Shown piece after piece: positions 41,151 through 49,650 of a DNA stretch of 64,000 nt. A program made the position numbers and the translations under genes. The notes beneath the pieces were generated by a model that was not told the DNA's origin, made no database searches, and saw only the letters and a list, made by a program, of their open reading frames with translations. The first letter of the stretch is position 1. Every line of letters begins with the position of its first letter. The DNA comes from Metarhizobium sp964253915 (GTDB taxonomy: Bacteria; Pseudomonadota; Alphaproteobacteria; Rhizobiales; Rhizobiaceae), in NCBI RefSeq assembly GCF_964253915.1, contig NZ_CAXUSG020000002.1, positions 558,001-622,000 of the forward strand, given 5' to 3'.

Positions 41151-42749
41151 TCACGCGGCCCCAGGCCTGTTGATCGTCAGGAAATGACGCACGACGGGCT
41201 TTTCCGGACCAGTGTGATAGCCGAGCACCCTGCCCTGCAGATCGGCATCGGCATTGGAGACCCGCTTGTGCTGGCGCAGGTGCTCGGCCCAGGATTCGAC
41301 CATGAACCATTCGACCAGTTTTTGCGGATCGGCCGAGTCCTCGGTCACACCCCAACCATAGGCACCATCGCGGCGGCGCTCCTGGGAGAGTTCGTCGAGG
41401 GCATGCAGGAAGGCGGTGCGGTGGTGCTTTTCGACATGGTATTCGATGAGGATGAGTACGGGGCCGCGATCATGGGCAACGGGTTCGGCGACAAGCGGTT
41501 CCGGCCAATGGTTGGATGGAACCATATCCGCATCGCCGGCGGGCAGTTTCAGGCGGTGCATGATCAAGCCTGCAACGAGCAATCCGGCGGCACCGATCAA
41601 CAGAGTGCCCTGGATGCCTGCGGCTTCGCCGACCGCACCCCAACCGATGCTGCCCGCCGTCATCGCACCGTTGAAGACGGTGAGGTAGACGGCAAGGCCG
41701 CGGCCACGCACCCAATTGGGCAGGATGGACTGGGCTGCCCCGTTAAGCGTGGTCAGCGCCGTGATCCATGCCGCACCGAGGAACAGCAGGATGACAATGG
41801 CAAGCCATTTCGGCGGAGCCAGCGCCAGAGCGCCCATGACCAGCGCAGTGATGACGGCTGCACCGAGCAGCAGGCCATCTGCGTCAAAGCGCTCACGCAG
41901 CTTCGGCATCACCAGCGCCCCGCCGATCGCGCCGGCGCCGACGGCGCCGAGCAGGATACCGTAGAAGCTGGCATCGCCACCGAGCAGTTGCCGGGCAACG
42001 AGCGGCAGCAGTGCCCAGATGGCACTGGCAAAGGCAAAAAAGATTGCCGCACGGACGAGCACGACATGCAGCGGCCGGCTGGCGCGGGTATAACGCAGAC
42101 CGGCACGAAATGCGCCAAAGAAACCTTCCGCCAGCGCATCATTGGCGTTCTTGGCACGCGGCCACCAGACGAGCGCGGCGATGACGACGAGATAGCTGGC
42201 AACATCCGCACCGTAGGTGACGCCGGCCCCGAAGGCGGCCAGCAGCAGGCCGCCGGCAGCGGGACCGATGGAGCGGGCGATGTTGATGCCGAGCGAGTTG
42301 AGCGCCACGGCGCTTTTGACATCCTGGCGCGGCACGAGTTCTGGAACGATGGCCTGCCAAGTCGGCCCCATCAAAGCGGCACCGATACCGCCGACGAATG
42401 TCAGGGCGATAAGGGAACTGATCGACAGCATGCCCGTATGGGCAAGAACCATCAGCGTGAGGCTGACCGATGCCAGCAGAAACTGGACCGCGATCAGGAA
42501 TTTGCGGCGGTCGAGGATATCGGTGAGCACGCCGGCGGGAATAGCGAGCAGGAAGATCGGCAGCGTACCCGCCGCCTGAACCATGGCGACCGCGGCCGGC
42601 GAGGCGGAGAGATCCGTCATCAACCAGGAGCTGGCGACATCCCGCATGAAGCTGCCGGTATTGCCGAGAACCGTGGCTGCCCAGAGGACGGCAAAGACCG
42701 GTTGGGCGAGCGGGGCAAAACTGCCGCCGGAGGATTTTGCGGCGCTCAT
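41151..42749 (-). CDS. MFS exporter fused to a C-terminal monooxygenase-like domain
   Basis: A 532-residue protein. Residues 1 to about 405 form an MFS_3-type (EntS-like) transporter with about 12 helices and the ADVASYLVV and GVLTDILDRRKFL loops. The last 110 or so residues (PVLILIEYHVEKHHRTAFLHALDELSQERRRDGAYGWGVTEDSADPQKLVEWFMVESWAEHLRQHKRV) form a soluble ferredoxin-like domain resembling antibiotic biosynthesis monooxygenase/quinol monooxygenase proteins. The transporter is likely to export a small toxic compound and the tail may sense or bind it. Its ATG overlaps the stop of the DoxX gene by four bases. Confidence 0.85.
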   Translation of the reverse strand: MSAAKSSGGSFAPLAQPVFAVLWAATVLGNTGSFMRDVASSWLMTDLSASPAAVAMVQAAGTLPIFLLAIPAGVLTDILDRRKFLIAVQFLLASVSLTLMVLAHTGMLSISSLIALTFVGGIGAALMGPTWQAIVPELVPRQDVKSAVALNSLGINIARSIGPAAGGLLLAAFGAGVTYGADVASYLVVIAALVWWPRAKNANDALAEGFFGAFRAGLRYTRASRPLHVVLVRAAIFFAFASAIWALLPLVARQLLGGDASFYGILLGAVGAGAIGGALVMPKLRERFDADGLLLGAAVITALVMGALALAPPKWLAIVILLFLGAAWITALTTLNGAAQSILPNWVRGRGLAVYLTVFNGAMTAGSIGWGAVGEAAGIQGTLLIGAAGLLVAGLIMHRLKLPAGDADMVPSNHWPEPLVAEPVAHDRGPVLILIEYHVEKHHRTAFLHALDELSQERRRDGAYGWGVTEDSADPQKLVEWFMVESWAEHLRQHKRVSNADADLQGRVLGYHTGPEKPVVRHFLTINRPGAA

Positions 42750-43189
42750 TTGCCCTCTCCCTTGGTCAGGTCAAACGCGGCAACGATAACGAAGGCGCCG
42801 GCGAGGCCGAGATGTTCGAAGAAGGCATTGGTCGCCATCATGCGATCCATGCCGGGGGCCATTTCCCAGAAACGGAGGGCAATAAAGGTGGCGAGAAGCG
42901 TGAAGCCGGAAAGCGCAAGCGCGCCTGCCCAGCGCAGGAAACCCGACACCACCATGGCGGACGCCGTCAACTCGAACACGATGACAGCAACCGCGAAGAA
43001 GCCGGCCGGATGCAGGCCGAAATGCGCCATCTCGGCCAAGGCGCCGTTGAAATCGAAGATCTTGGTGAGCGGCCCCTGGATATAGGCTGCGCAAAGCGCC
43101 AGAAGTGCTGCAGTGCGTGTCGCGGGCGCAGCAATGACGCGGGAGAGCAACGTGCTCGGGCGCTGAATGGAAGACGAGTGATCGGTCAT
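42746..43189 (-). CDS. DoxX-family membrane protein
   Basis: A 147-residue protein with four hydrophobic helices (about 25-45, 60-85, 88-107, 122-142) and the DoxX family features AAYIQGPLTKIFDFNGALAEMAHFGLHPAGFFAV. DoxX-like proteins are membrane subunits often linked to redox or thiol stress. It is the first gene of a two-gene operon with the MFS fusion and lies downstream of box B. The family is clear; the reaction, if any, is not known. Confidence 0.85.
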   Translation of the reverse strand: MTDHSSSIQRPSTLLSRVIAAPATRTAALLALCAAYIQGPLTKIFDFNGALAEMAHFGLHPAGFFAVAVIVFELTASAMVVSGFLRWAGALALSGFTLLATFIALRFWEMAPGMDRMMATNAFFEHLGLAGAFVIVAAFDLTKGEGK

Positions 43190-43276
43190 GTCTGCTCCTG
43201 TACGTTTGGCCGGTCGAAGCGAGCGGCGTTGTTGTCGGCTGATGGAGCGATCTTGGCCGGAAAGATTGCCGCCAAC

Positions 43277-43306
43277 AATTGCATCAATAATTGAGATTTA
43301 GTTGCG
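43277..43306. promoter_or_regulatory. LysR-type box B (AATTGC-N18-GTTGCG)
   Basis: AATTGC at 43277-43282 and GTTGCG at 43301-43306, with 18 bases between, lie upstream of the DoxX-MFS operon. A shared CAAC precedes both this box and box A. The spacing equals that of the other three boxes. Confidence 0.55.
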
Positions 43307-43323
43307 AAAATTGAAACAATTAC

Positions 43324-43350
43324 CGAATGGGCAGCACTGCTGCCCATTCG
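43324..43350 (-). terminator. Terminator-like hairpin after amidohydrolase gene
   Basis: A perfect 12-base stem (CGAATGGGCAGC and GCTGCCCATTCG, loop of three) begins ten bases after the amidohydrolase stop codon on the minus strand and is followed by an AT-rich stretch. It would end the YcaC-XapX-amidohydrolase transcript before the DoxX promoter. Confidence 0.7.
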
Positions 43351-43359
43351 AGCCGGGCC

Positions 43360-45342
43360 TTACACAGCCCAGCAGGAGCAGCCGAGGGCACCGAAGAACC
43401 CCTTCAGGTCGGAGATCGGCAGCTTCGAAGTCCAGGCGCCGGCATGATCGTGGCCATGGACGCCGCAATCATTGGCGCAGCCGCAGGAGGAGATGGCCGT
43501 ACGACGGAGCGAGTTGCGCCCTGCCCCTTCCGGTTCACCCCAGGCAGCGTAACCACCGAATTTGCGCACCGGCGACCAGTCGGGCATGGCGGGCGGTACG
43601 GCGTTTTCATCCAGCGCCTTGAAGTCACCGGTGCCATAAACGATCTTGCCGCCCACCATGGTCAGATCAGAGGTGAGGAAGGAAATCTCGTCCTCGGCGC
43701 AGGAGAAGAAATCCTTGTCCGGAACGACGAGGTCGGCGAACTGGCCCTTTTCGATGCGGCCCTTCTTGCCTTCCTCGTTAGAGAACCAGGTGACTTTTTC
43801 TGTCCACATGCGAAGCGCCGTCTCGCGGTCAAGGCAATTGGCGCGCGGATAGAGCTGCATGCCGCCCACCGTCTTTCCGGTCACCATCCACGACAACGAC
43901 ACCCATGGGTTATAGGAGGCAACGCGGGTGGCATCGGTGCCGGCCGAGACATTGACGCCCTTGTCGAGCATGCGGCGGATCGGCGGGGTGGCCTCGGCGA
44001 CACCGTGACCGTAACGCTCGACGAAATATTCGCCCTGATAGGCCATGCGGTGCTGGGTGGCGATACCGCCGCCAAGCGCTGCGATGCGGTCGATCGAACG
44101 GTCCGAGATGGTTTCCGCGTGATCGAAGAACCAGTTGAGGCCTTCGAGCGGAATGTCCTTGTTGACCTTTTCGAAGACATCGAGCGACCGCGAAATGGTC
44201 TCGTCATAGGTGGCATGCATTCGCCAGGGCCAGCGATTTTCAGCAAGCACCCGGACGACTTCTTCCAGTTCGCCTTCCATTTCCGGCGCCATTTCCGGGC
44301 GCGGCTGGCGGAAATCCTCGAAATCGGCGGCGGAAAAGACCAGCATTTCGCCGGCACCGTTGTGACGGAAGTAGTCGTTGCCCTGCTTGTATTTCACCGA
44401 TTGCGTCCAGTTGAGGAAATCCTGCTTCTCTTCCTTGGGCTTCTGGGTGAAGAGATTGTAGGCAAGGCGAACGGTGAGTTGGTTCTCATCCGACAGCGTC
44501 TGGATGACCGCGTAGTCATCAGGATAATTCTGGTAACCGCCGCCCGCGTCAATAACGCCGGTAATGCCGAGGCGGTTCAGTTCACGCATGAAATGGCGGG
44601 TCGAGTTGACCTGGTATTCCAGCGGCAGTTTTGGCCCCTTGGCGAGCGTCGAATAGAGGATGCCGGCATTCGGCTTGGCCAGCAGCATGCCGGTCGGGTT
44701 GCCGTTCGCATCGCGGGTGATCTCGCCGCCCGGAGGGTTCGGCGTATCGCGGGTATAGCCGACGGCGCGAAGGGCCGCACCGTTCAGGAGCGCGCGGTCA
44801 TAGAGGTGCAGCAGGAAGACCGGCGTATCGGGGGCGACCGCATTGATCTCCTCGATCGTCGGCAGTCGCTTTTCGACGAACTGATGCTCGGTAAAACCGC
44901 CGACGACACGCACCCATTGCGGCGCGGGCGTGATCGCCACCTGCCGCTTCAGCATGTCCATGGCATCCGCCAGGGAGCGGACGCCATCCCAGCGCAGCTC
45001 CATATTGTAGTTCAGGCCACCGCGAACGACATGGGTATGATTGTCGATCAGGCCGGGCAGGACACGCTTGCCCTTGAGATCGACGACCTTGGTCTCGGGG
45101 CCGGCAAGCGCCATGATCTCACCGTCCGATCCGACCTCCAGGAACAGGCCATCCTTGATGGCGATTGCCGTGGCATTGGGGTTGGCACGGTCGAGCGTGG
45201 TCACCCGGCCGTTGTGGAGGATGATATCGGGATGCATGGTATCGGCTCCGGTTTTGACGGGATCGGCGGCGCGGGCCGGCGAAAAAAGCGAAGGAAAGGC
45301 GAGACTGGAGGCCGCGGCGAGAAGGCTTCGACGGGTCGGCAT
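43360..45342 (-). CDS. Amidohydrolase family 3 (YtcJ-like) with Cys/His-rich tail
   Basis: A 660-residue metal-dependent amidohydrolase with a leader (MPTRRSLLAAASSLAFPSLFSPARA) containing a twin arginine, so export is likely. Metal ligands are in GLIDNHTHV and the later FFDHAETIS and SAGTDATRV segments. The C-terminal 42 residues are unusual: SCGCANDCGVHGHDHAG (619-635) and GCSCW (654-658) give five Cys and three His, like a metal-binding tail. The ATG at 45342 has GGAGAG upstream and shares one base with the stop of the XapX gene. Homologues near YcaC-type hydrolases are common in proteobacteria; the substrate is unknown. Confidence 0.88.
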   Translation of the reverse strand: MPTRRSLLAAASSLAFPSLFSPARAADPVKTGADTMHPDIILHNGRVTTLDRANPNATAIAIKDGLFLEVGSDGEIMALAGPETKVVDLKGKRVLPGLIDNHTHVVRGGLNYNMELRWDGVRSLADAMDMLKRQVAITPAPQWVRVVGGFTEHQFVEKRLPTIEEINAVAPDTPVFLLHLYDRALLNGAALRAVGYTRDTPNPPGGEITRDANGNPTGMLLAKPNAGILYSTLAKGPKLPLEYQVNSTRHFMRELNRLGITGVIDAGGGYQNYPDDYAVIQTLSDENQLTVRLAYNLFTQKPKEEKQDFLNWTQSVKYKQGNDYFRHNGAGEMLVFSAADFEDFRQPRPEMAPEMEGELEEVVRVLAENRWPWRMHATYDETISRSLDVFEKVNKDIPLEGLNWFFDHAETISDRSIDRIAALGGGIATQHRMAYQGEYFVERYGHGVAEATPPIRRMLDKGVNVSAGTDATRVASYNPWVSLSWMVTGKTVGGMQLYPRANCLDRETALRMWTEKVTWFSNEEGKKGRIEKGQFADLVVPDKDFFSCAEDEISFLTSDLTMVGGKIVYGTGDFKALDENAVPPAMPDWSPVRKFGGYAAWGEPEGAGRNSLRRTAISSCGCANDCGVHGHDHAGAWTSKLPISDLKGFFGALGCSCWAV

Positions 45343-45632
45343 CAGCTTCTCTCCTCTGCTGAGGGTGTCCGGCCGCGGGCCAGATCTTCGGTCGGCTTCA
45401 TGCCCTTCGGCATGTGGCCGAACATATGCGGCTTGATCTGATGAACCCACGAGATCGCTGCGGGCTCCTTGCTCCAGAGGGTCTTGGCGAGCGGAATGAT
45501 CTGCTCGCCGACGAGGATGCCGAGCAGGCCGACCAGGGCGATGACCGGCGGAGCGGGCGAACGGACATTGAGCAGACTGTAGACGATGCCGACCAGCAGA
45601 CCGGCGCCCAGAGACAGAAGATAGACTTTCAT
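45342..45632 (-). CDS. XapX-domain small membrane protein
   Basis: A 96-residue protein with two hydrophobic helices (about residues 4-20 and 28-48) matching the XapX/DUF1427 pattern (SLGAGLLVGIVYSLLNVRSPAPPVIALVGLLGILVGEQ). The charged C-terminal half, with HQIKPHMFGHMPKG, is longer than the minimal domain. It sits between the YcaC-like and amidohydrolase genes, a frequently seen order. No biochemical role is established. Confidence 0.85.
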   Translation of the reverse strand: MKVYLLSLGAGLLVGIVYSLLNVRSPAPPVIALVGLLGILVGEQIIPLAKTLWSKEPAAISWVHQIKPHMFGHMPKGMKPTEDLARGRTPSAEERS

Positions 45633-45658
45633 GGTGAAACCTCCTTGGTGACAGGAAG

Positions 45659-45688
45659 GCCGCTCCGAGCAGTGTCCGTCGGAGCGGC
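45659..45688 (-). terminator. Hairpin between YcaC-like and XapX genes
   Basis: A perfect ten-base stem (GCCGCTCCGA and TCGGAGCGGC, ten-base loop) lies just after the YcaC-like stop codon in the same operon. Without a T-run on the minus strand it is more likely a processing or attenuation element than a full stop. Confidence 0.5.
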
Positions 45689-45699
45689 GCCATCAGGCC

Positions 45700-46389
45700 T
45701 TACTTGGCGGGGTTGGGGCCGATGCGCTTGCCGTGCGTCACACGCTCGGCCGCGTCGTGGACCATGGTGTAGGCATAATCGATGCCCATGCCGTAGGCGC
45801 CGGAGTGTTCCTTGACCAGCGAGGTGACGGCGTCATAGGTTTCGCGGCGTGCCCAATCGCGCTGCCATTCGAGCAGAACCTGCTGCCAGGTGACCGGGAT
45901 GACACCGGCCTGAACCATGCGGTCCATCGCATATTTGTGGGCGTCCGCGGAGGTGCCGCCGGAAGCGTCGGCAACCATGTAGATTTCGTAGTCCGGAACG
46001 TCGTGGAGTGCCGAGAGGGCGAAGGTGGTGTTGCAGACTTCGGTCCACAGGCCCGAAACGACGATCTTCTTGCGGCCTTCGGCAGCGTTCTTTGCCAGCG
46101 CATCCCGGACATTCTGGTCGTCCCAGGAGTTCATCGACGTGCGCTCCAGGATGTCGTTTTCGGGGTAAACCGAGAGCAGCTCCGGGAAGGTGTGGCCGGA
46201 GAAGGAGAGTGTCTCGACCGTGGTGATGGTGGTCGGGACGTTGAAGATCTTGGCAGCCTTGGCAAGGCCGACGACATTGTTCTTCAAAACCTGGCGATCG
46301 ATCGACTGGACACCAAAGGCCATCTGCGGCTGCTGGTCGATGAAGATAAGCTGGCTGTTCTTCGGGGTCAGGACTTCGAGCTTGGACAT
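45700..46389 (-). CDS. YcaC-like isochorismatase-fold hydrolase
   Basis: A 229-residue cysteine hydrolase of the YcaC branch (family usually about 210 residues). The opening LTPKNSQLIFIDQQPQMAFGV carries the catalytic Asp (residue 18) and VSGLWTEVCNTTFALSAL the nucleophile Cys. YcaC-type proteins form octamers and their physiological substrate is uncertain. It is the first gene of the operon with XapX and the amidohydrolase, preceded by box C. Confidence 0.9.
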   Translation of the reverse strand: MSKLEVLTPKNSQLIFIDQQPQMAFGVQSIDRQVLKNNVVGLAKAAKIFNVPTTITTVETLSFSGHTFPELLSVYPENDILERTSMNSWDDQNVRDALAKNAAEGRKKIVVSGLWTEVCNTTFALSALHDVPDYEIYMVADASGGTSADAHKYAMDRMVQAGVIPVTWQQVLLEWQRDWARRETYDAVTSLVKEHSGAYGMGIDYAYTMVHDAAERVTHGKRIGPNPAK

Positions 46390-46841
46390 TTTAGGTTCCT
46401 CTTCCGTTTGTTGAACCGCTGAAGCGGCAGGTTTTGACTGGGCAGCACCTGCCGATGGGGCACCGGGATACCGGCATCCGTCTCGGGAGGCTGATGAGTG
46501 CCGGGAGGCTTTCGAGTTTTGCCGTTCCGTTCACTCTTGTTCGTCTTGGCTGCCGAAAAGAAACCTAGAGCGATTTTTCAATTCACGGAATTGCAATATT
46601 AATTGCGAATGAATTGCGATTTTTGCAATTATCGTATCTTGCCCTTCCGGCTCCCGCCGCGTCTTGGGCTCAAGCTTTAATGGTGATTTTTGGCGACGCG
46701 AAAAATCGCTCAATTGTCGCAACGGGTCTTGTCTCAAAGTCCGGTGAATTGAACATAAGGAACATTAGATTTGCCAAATTGCAAAAAACGAACCTGCGTT
46801 AGCAGGGCCGTGCGCATTGAGGTCAATTCAAGAAAAACGGC
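46390..46841. other. 452-base intergenic region containing box C
   Basis: The region separates the YcaC-like operon from the AraC gene, both on the minus strand. It is AT-rich between about 46565 and 46640 and again near 46740-46800, where AATT-containing repeats recur. Box C (46589-46618) is the only well-defined element. A 62-codon plus-strand open frame here has no protein-like features. Confidence 0.5.
46589..46618. promoter_or_regulatory. LysR-type box C (AATTGC-N18-ATTGCG)
   Basis: AATTGC at 46589-46594 and ATTGCG at 46613-46618, 18 bases apart, lie about 200 bases upstream of the YcaC-like gene. The 18-base spacer differs from that of box D at only a few positions and both start with AATATTAATT, so C and D are near copies. 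Confidence 0.6.
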
Positions 46842-47753
46842 TCAGCTGTTGCGTCGCCAGTTTCCGGGCGCCATGCCCACGACGTTGGTGAACACCCTGG
46901 TGAAATGGCTCTGATCGGCAAACCCGCAGGAGATCGCAACATCCGAGAGCGAGGCCTCCGAGCCACGCAGAAGCTTGCGCGCCCGCATTATCCGCTCGTT
47001 GAGAAGCCATTGATAGGGCGTCATTCCGGTAGTCTCGCGAAACGCGCGGATAAAATAGCCGCGCGACAGATTGCAGGCGCGTGAGACCTCGAGAACGGAT
47101 ATGTCTCCATCGATATTTTCGAGAAGCAGGCTTTTGGCAAGCGCCTCGTGCGTGCGCGACAATTTTCTGGAGCGCAAGGCGGATGCCGCAGTCCTGCCAC
47201 CGTAACGCTGCACCAGGTGGGTTCCGATGGCCGTCGCCAGCTGGTCGATAAACAACTTGTTTGCCTCGGCCGGTCGTTCCAATGCCGGTATCAGCGCGCG
47301 GACGAGATTGGCAAGCACGGGGGCGGTCGATGCGGTCAGTGCTTCGAGCGACGTGACGCCGGGTAGGTCAGCCTCCTCGGCGATCCGGTTCAACGCGGCA
47401 GGAGAAATCTCGAGCAGCAGGAAATCGAACGAACCGCTGAAATCCGCCTTGTAGCTCTCCGCGAGGTTGCGGATGTAGATCGAGTCGGCCTCAAACGCAT
47501 GCGTGGTCGCATGGTGCTCGTGAAAGATGCGACGGGTATGCCCGGCAAGCGTCGAGATGCCGACGGCAAAACCACGGTCGCTGGCCGGTGTCAGCACCTG
47601 CTCGATCTTGTCGTCCCGCGTCCCCTTGCGGAAAAACGACAGATCCGCGCCCTGAAGTTTCTGGTCCTTGTAGAGCTTGTCGAAAGGGCAGCCGAAACTG
47701 TCGGTGCCCTGCCCGCTGGAAGATTTTGCTCCGACGATGGATTTACGGACCAC
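46842..47753 (-). CDS. AraC-family transcriptional regulator
   Basis: A 303-residue regulator. The last 100 residues are a complete AraC DNA-binding domain with two helix-turn-helices (SVLEVSRACNLSRGYFIRAFRETTGMTPYQWL and SLSDVAISCGFADQSHFTRVFTNVVGMAPGNWRR). The N-terminal 190 residues are a poorly conserved cupin-like sensor. It starts with GTG at 47753 and is divergent from the truncated AraC-like gene, 91 bases away. Its targets are not evident; the neighbouring YcaC-like operon lies downstream on the same strand. Confidence 0.9.
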   Translation of the reverse strand: MVRKSIVGAKSSSGQGTDSFGCPFDKLYKDQKLQGADLSFFRKGTRDDKIEQVLTPASDRGFAVGISTLAGHTRRIFHEHHATTHAFEADSIYIRNLAESYKADFSGSFDFLLLEISPAALNRIAEEADLPGVTSLEALTASTAPVLANLVRALIPALERPAEANKLFIDQLATAIGTHLVQRYGGRTAASALRSRKLSRTHEALAKSLLLENIDGDISVLEVSRACNLSRGYFIRAFRETTGMTPYQWLLNERIMRARKLLRGSEASLSDVAISCGFADQSHFTRVFTNVVGMAPGNWRRNS

Positions 47754-47844
47754 GGCGCACTACTTTCTGTTTCAATCATTCGAGGAGGACATGCGTCTGG
47801 TGTCACGTTGGAAGGGGATTCGTCCATTCCAATCAATCACGTGC

Positions 47845-48540
47845 ATGATTATCGAATATGATCGAAGACGCCATACCGCTAAAGTCGAAACGACCGGACG
47901 GTCCGACGCCTTTTTACGAAAACCGACTTCCGGAACCGTGGACGTACAGGCGTACGCGGAAACTAGCGAGACACATGTGAGTGAAGCACTGCCCGTAGGC
48001 GAAAAAATTGCGGAATGTTTCGGAACCGGCAGTGCCCGCTCTCTGGTCACCAGGCCACTTCAGGGAGCCGAACTCACCATCACCCATCTGTGGCGCCGAT
48101 ACGAACACGCGGACACGCCTGTCGTACTCCCGGCCGATGATGCGTTTCTGGTCGTGCTTTATCTCATCGATGTCGAGCATCGCGATATCTGGCCGGATCG
48201 ACCGCCAGCGCCGCTAAAGCTTTACCCAAAGGGCTCCATCTGCCTGATCAGCCTCACCGAGGGTGCCGCAATCGCTATCAGCGGCGGTTTCGAAGCCGTT
48301 GTCTTTCATATTCCACGCCTGCATCTGGCGGAACTTGCAGACAAGGCAGGCGAGCTGCGGGTGGACGACCTGGCGATCTGTCGCGGGATAGAAGACCGGA
48401 CGATCCGCGATATCGGCGCCGCGTTGATGCCGCTTTTCGGCGGCCAGGATGACGGCGAAGGCCGGCTTTTGGCACATGTGGGGTTGGCGTTCAGCGCCCA
48501 TATCGCGCATCAGTACGGACGCTCCCGCTATCGGCATTAA
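47845..48540 (+). pseudogene. AraC-type sensor domain lacking the DNA-binding domain
   Basis: A 231-residue open frame that matches the N-terminal sensor half of AraC regulators (VVETTGR-like opening KVETTGRSDAFLRKP, ending GRLLAHVGLAFSAHIAHQYG). In full-length relatives a linker and two helix-turn-helices of about 110 residues follow. Here the stop comes directly after HQYGRSRYRH, and a terminator-like hairpin and the convergent dioxygenase gene leave no room for them. The frame is intact, so it may be a decayed gene or a free-standing ligand-binding protein. The start is uncertain; an ATG at 47791 behind GAGGAGG is an alternative. Confidence 0.65.
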
Positions 48541-48569
48541 GCGCCGCAGTCGGTGAGACGTGCGGCGCT
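48540..48569. terminator. Terminator-like hairpin between convergent genes
   Basis: A nine-base perfect stem (AGCGCCGCA and TGCGGCGCT, 12-base loop) starts at the last base of the truncated AraC gene's stop codon and lies before the stop of the convergent dioxygenase gene. It probably serves both. Confidence 0.6.
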
Positions 48570-48601
48570 GCTGTTCTTGTCCATTCCGTATTCGACCTTG
48601 A

Positions 48602-49534
48602 TCACGCGGCCAAGGACTCGAGGTTCGCTTCGATCCTGTCGCGGAAGGGCTCATAGCGGCCCGGCAGCTTGAGCGCTTCACCCAGATGCGCGGTATCCTC
48701 GTCGCGGTTGAAACCAGGTTCATTGGTGGCGATTTCGAACAGAATACCACCCGGCGTACGGAAATAGATTGCCCAGAAGTAATCGCGATCGATGACCGGC
48801 GTGACCTGGTAACCGGTATCCATCAGTGCCTTGCGGACCTCCAGCTGCTTTTCCCTGTTGTCGACGGCGAAAGCGATATGGTGGACGGAGCCGGCCCCCT
48901 GACGGGCGAACGATGCCTTCGGCAGCGCAGCCACATCGATCGTATCGGCACCGTTGCCGCCGGGGATGATGAAGCGGGTCACATCGCCTTGCTTTTCAGC
49001 GCGCTGGTAACCCATGAAACCGAGAAGCTCTTCGGTCGCAGCTGCGTCATGAAGGTTGAACCGGGCACCGGCAAAGCCGCGAATGGCGACATCCTCGGAG
49101 ATGCCTTGCGCAGTCCAGGGCGTACGGGCGTCATCAGCGGCTTCAACCAGCGCCAGCGCATCGCCATCCGGCCCCCGGAAGCGCAGGCGGTTGGCGCCAA
49201 ACACCATATCGGCCTCGATCCCGTCAACGCCTTGCGCGGCAAAGCGATCCTGCCAGAATGTCAGGGCGCCCTTCGGCACCGAGAACTGGGTCTCACCCAC
49301 TTCCCCGACGCCCGGACGACCAAGCATCATGTGCGGAAACGGAAAATAGGTCATGACCGTGCCGGCCGAGCCGTTTTCGTCGCCGTAATAGAGGTGATAG
49401 ACGCTCGGATCATCGAAATTGACGGTCTGCTTGACGCGGCGCAGGCCGAGTGTGTTGGTGAAGAAACGGTTGTTCTGGGCGGCATTCGACGCCATCGATG
49501 TGACGTGGTGCAGTCCCTTGATATCCTTGATCAT
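48602..49534 (-). CDS. Ring-cleaving dioxygenase/glyoxalase-like protein (MhqO type)
   Basis: A 310-residue protein with two vicinal-oxygen-chelate domains. The first starts GLHHVTSMASNAAQNNRFFTNTLGLRRVKQTVNFDDPSVYHLYYGD, and the second contains GSVHHIAFAVDNREKQLEV and FRTPGGILFEIATNEPGF. The paired HH and the Glu in LFEIAT fit a metal site. Relatives (MhqO) act in quinone detoxification. The start at 49534 matches the family N-terminus; a longer frame to 49810 overlaps the LysR gene and is not protein-like. It diverges from that LysR gene with box D between them. Confidence 0.88.
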   Translation of the reverse strand: MIKDIKGLHHVTSMASNAAQNNRFFTNTLGLRRVKQTVNFDDPSVYHLYYGDENGSAGTVMTYFPFPHMMLGRPGVGEVGETQFSVPKGALTFWQDRFAAQGVDGIEADMVFGANRLRFRGPDGDALALVEAADDARTPWTAQGISEDVAIRGFAGARFNLHDAAATEELLGFMGYQRAEKQGDVTRFIIPGGNGADTIDVAALPKASFARQGAGSVHHIAFAVDNREKQLEVRKALMDTGYQVTPVIDRDYFWAIYFRTPGGILFEIATNEPGFNRDEDTAHLGEALKLPGRYEPFRDRIEANLESLAA

Positions 49535-49603
49535 GTCGCTGGCCTTTCTTTCGGCTGTGTTCGTTTTGATGAGCAACATGTAAGGCGATTGATCGATCAC
49601 CGG

Positions 49604-49633
49604 AATTGCAATATTAATTTCGATTGAATTGCC
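49604..49633. promoter_or_regulatory. LysR-type box D (AATTGC-N18-ATTGCC)
   Basis: AATTGC at 49604-49609 and ATTGCC at 49628-49633 lie in the 116-base gap between the divergent dioxygenase and LysR genes, 17 bases before the LysR start. This is the classical place for a LysR autoregulatory site. The spacing matches boxes A, B and C. Confidence 0.65.
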
Positions 49634-49650
49634 AATATTGAAATAATCGG

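Noticed and set aside
41184..45441. Long plus-strand frames of 633 and 704 codons opposite the MFS and amidohydrolase genes
   Set aside because: They mirror well-identified minus-strand proteins, lack recognisable motifs and have no start signals. GC-rich third positions explain the openness.
46614..46802. Plus-strand 62-codon frame in the 46.4-46.8 kb gap
   Set aside because: No ribosome site and no protein-like pattern. It overlaps box C, so it is more likely regulatory DNA.
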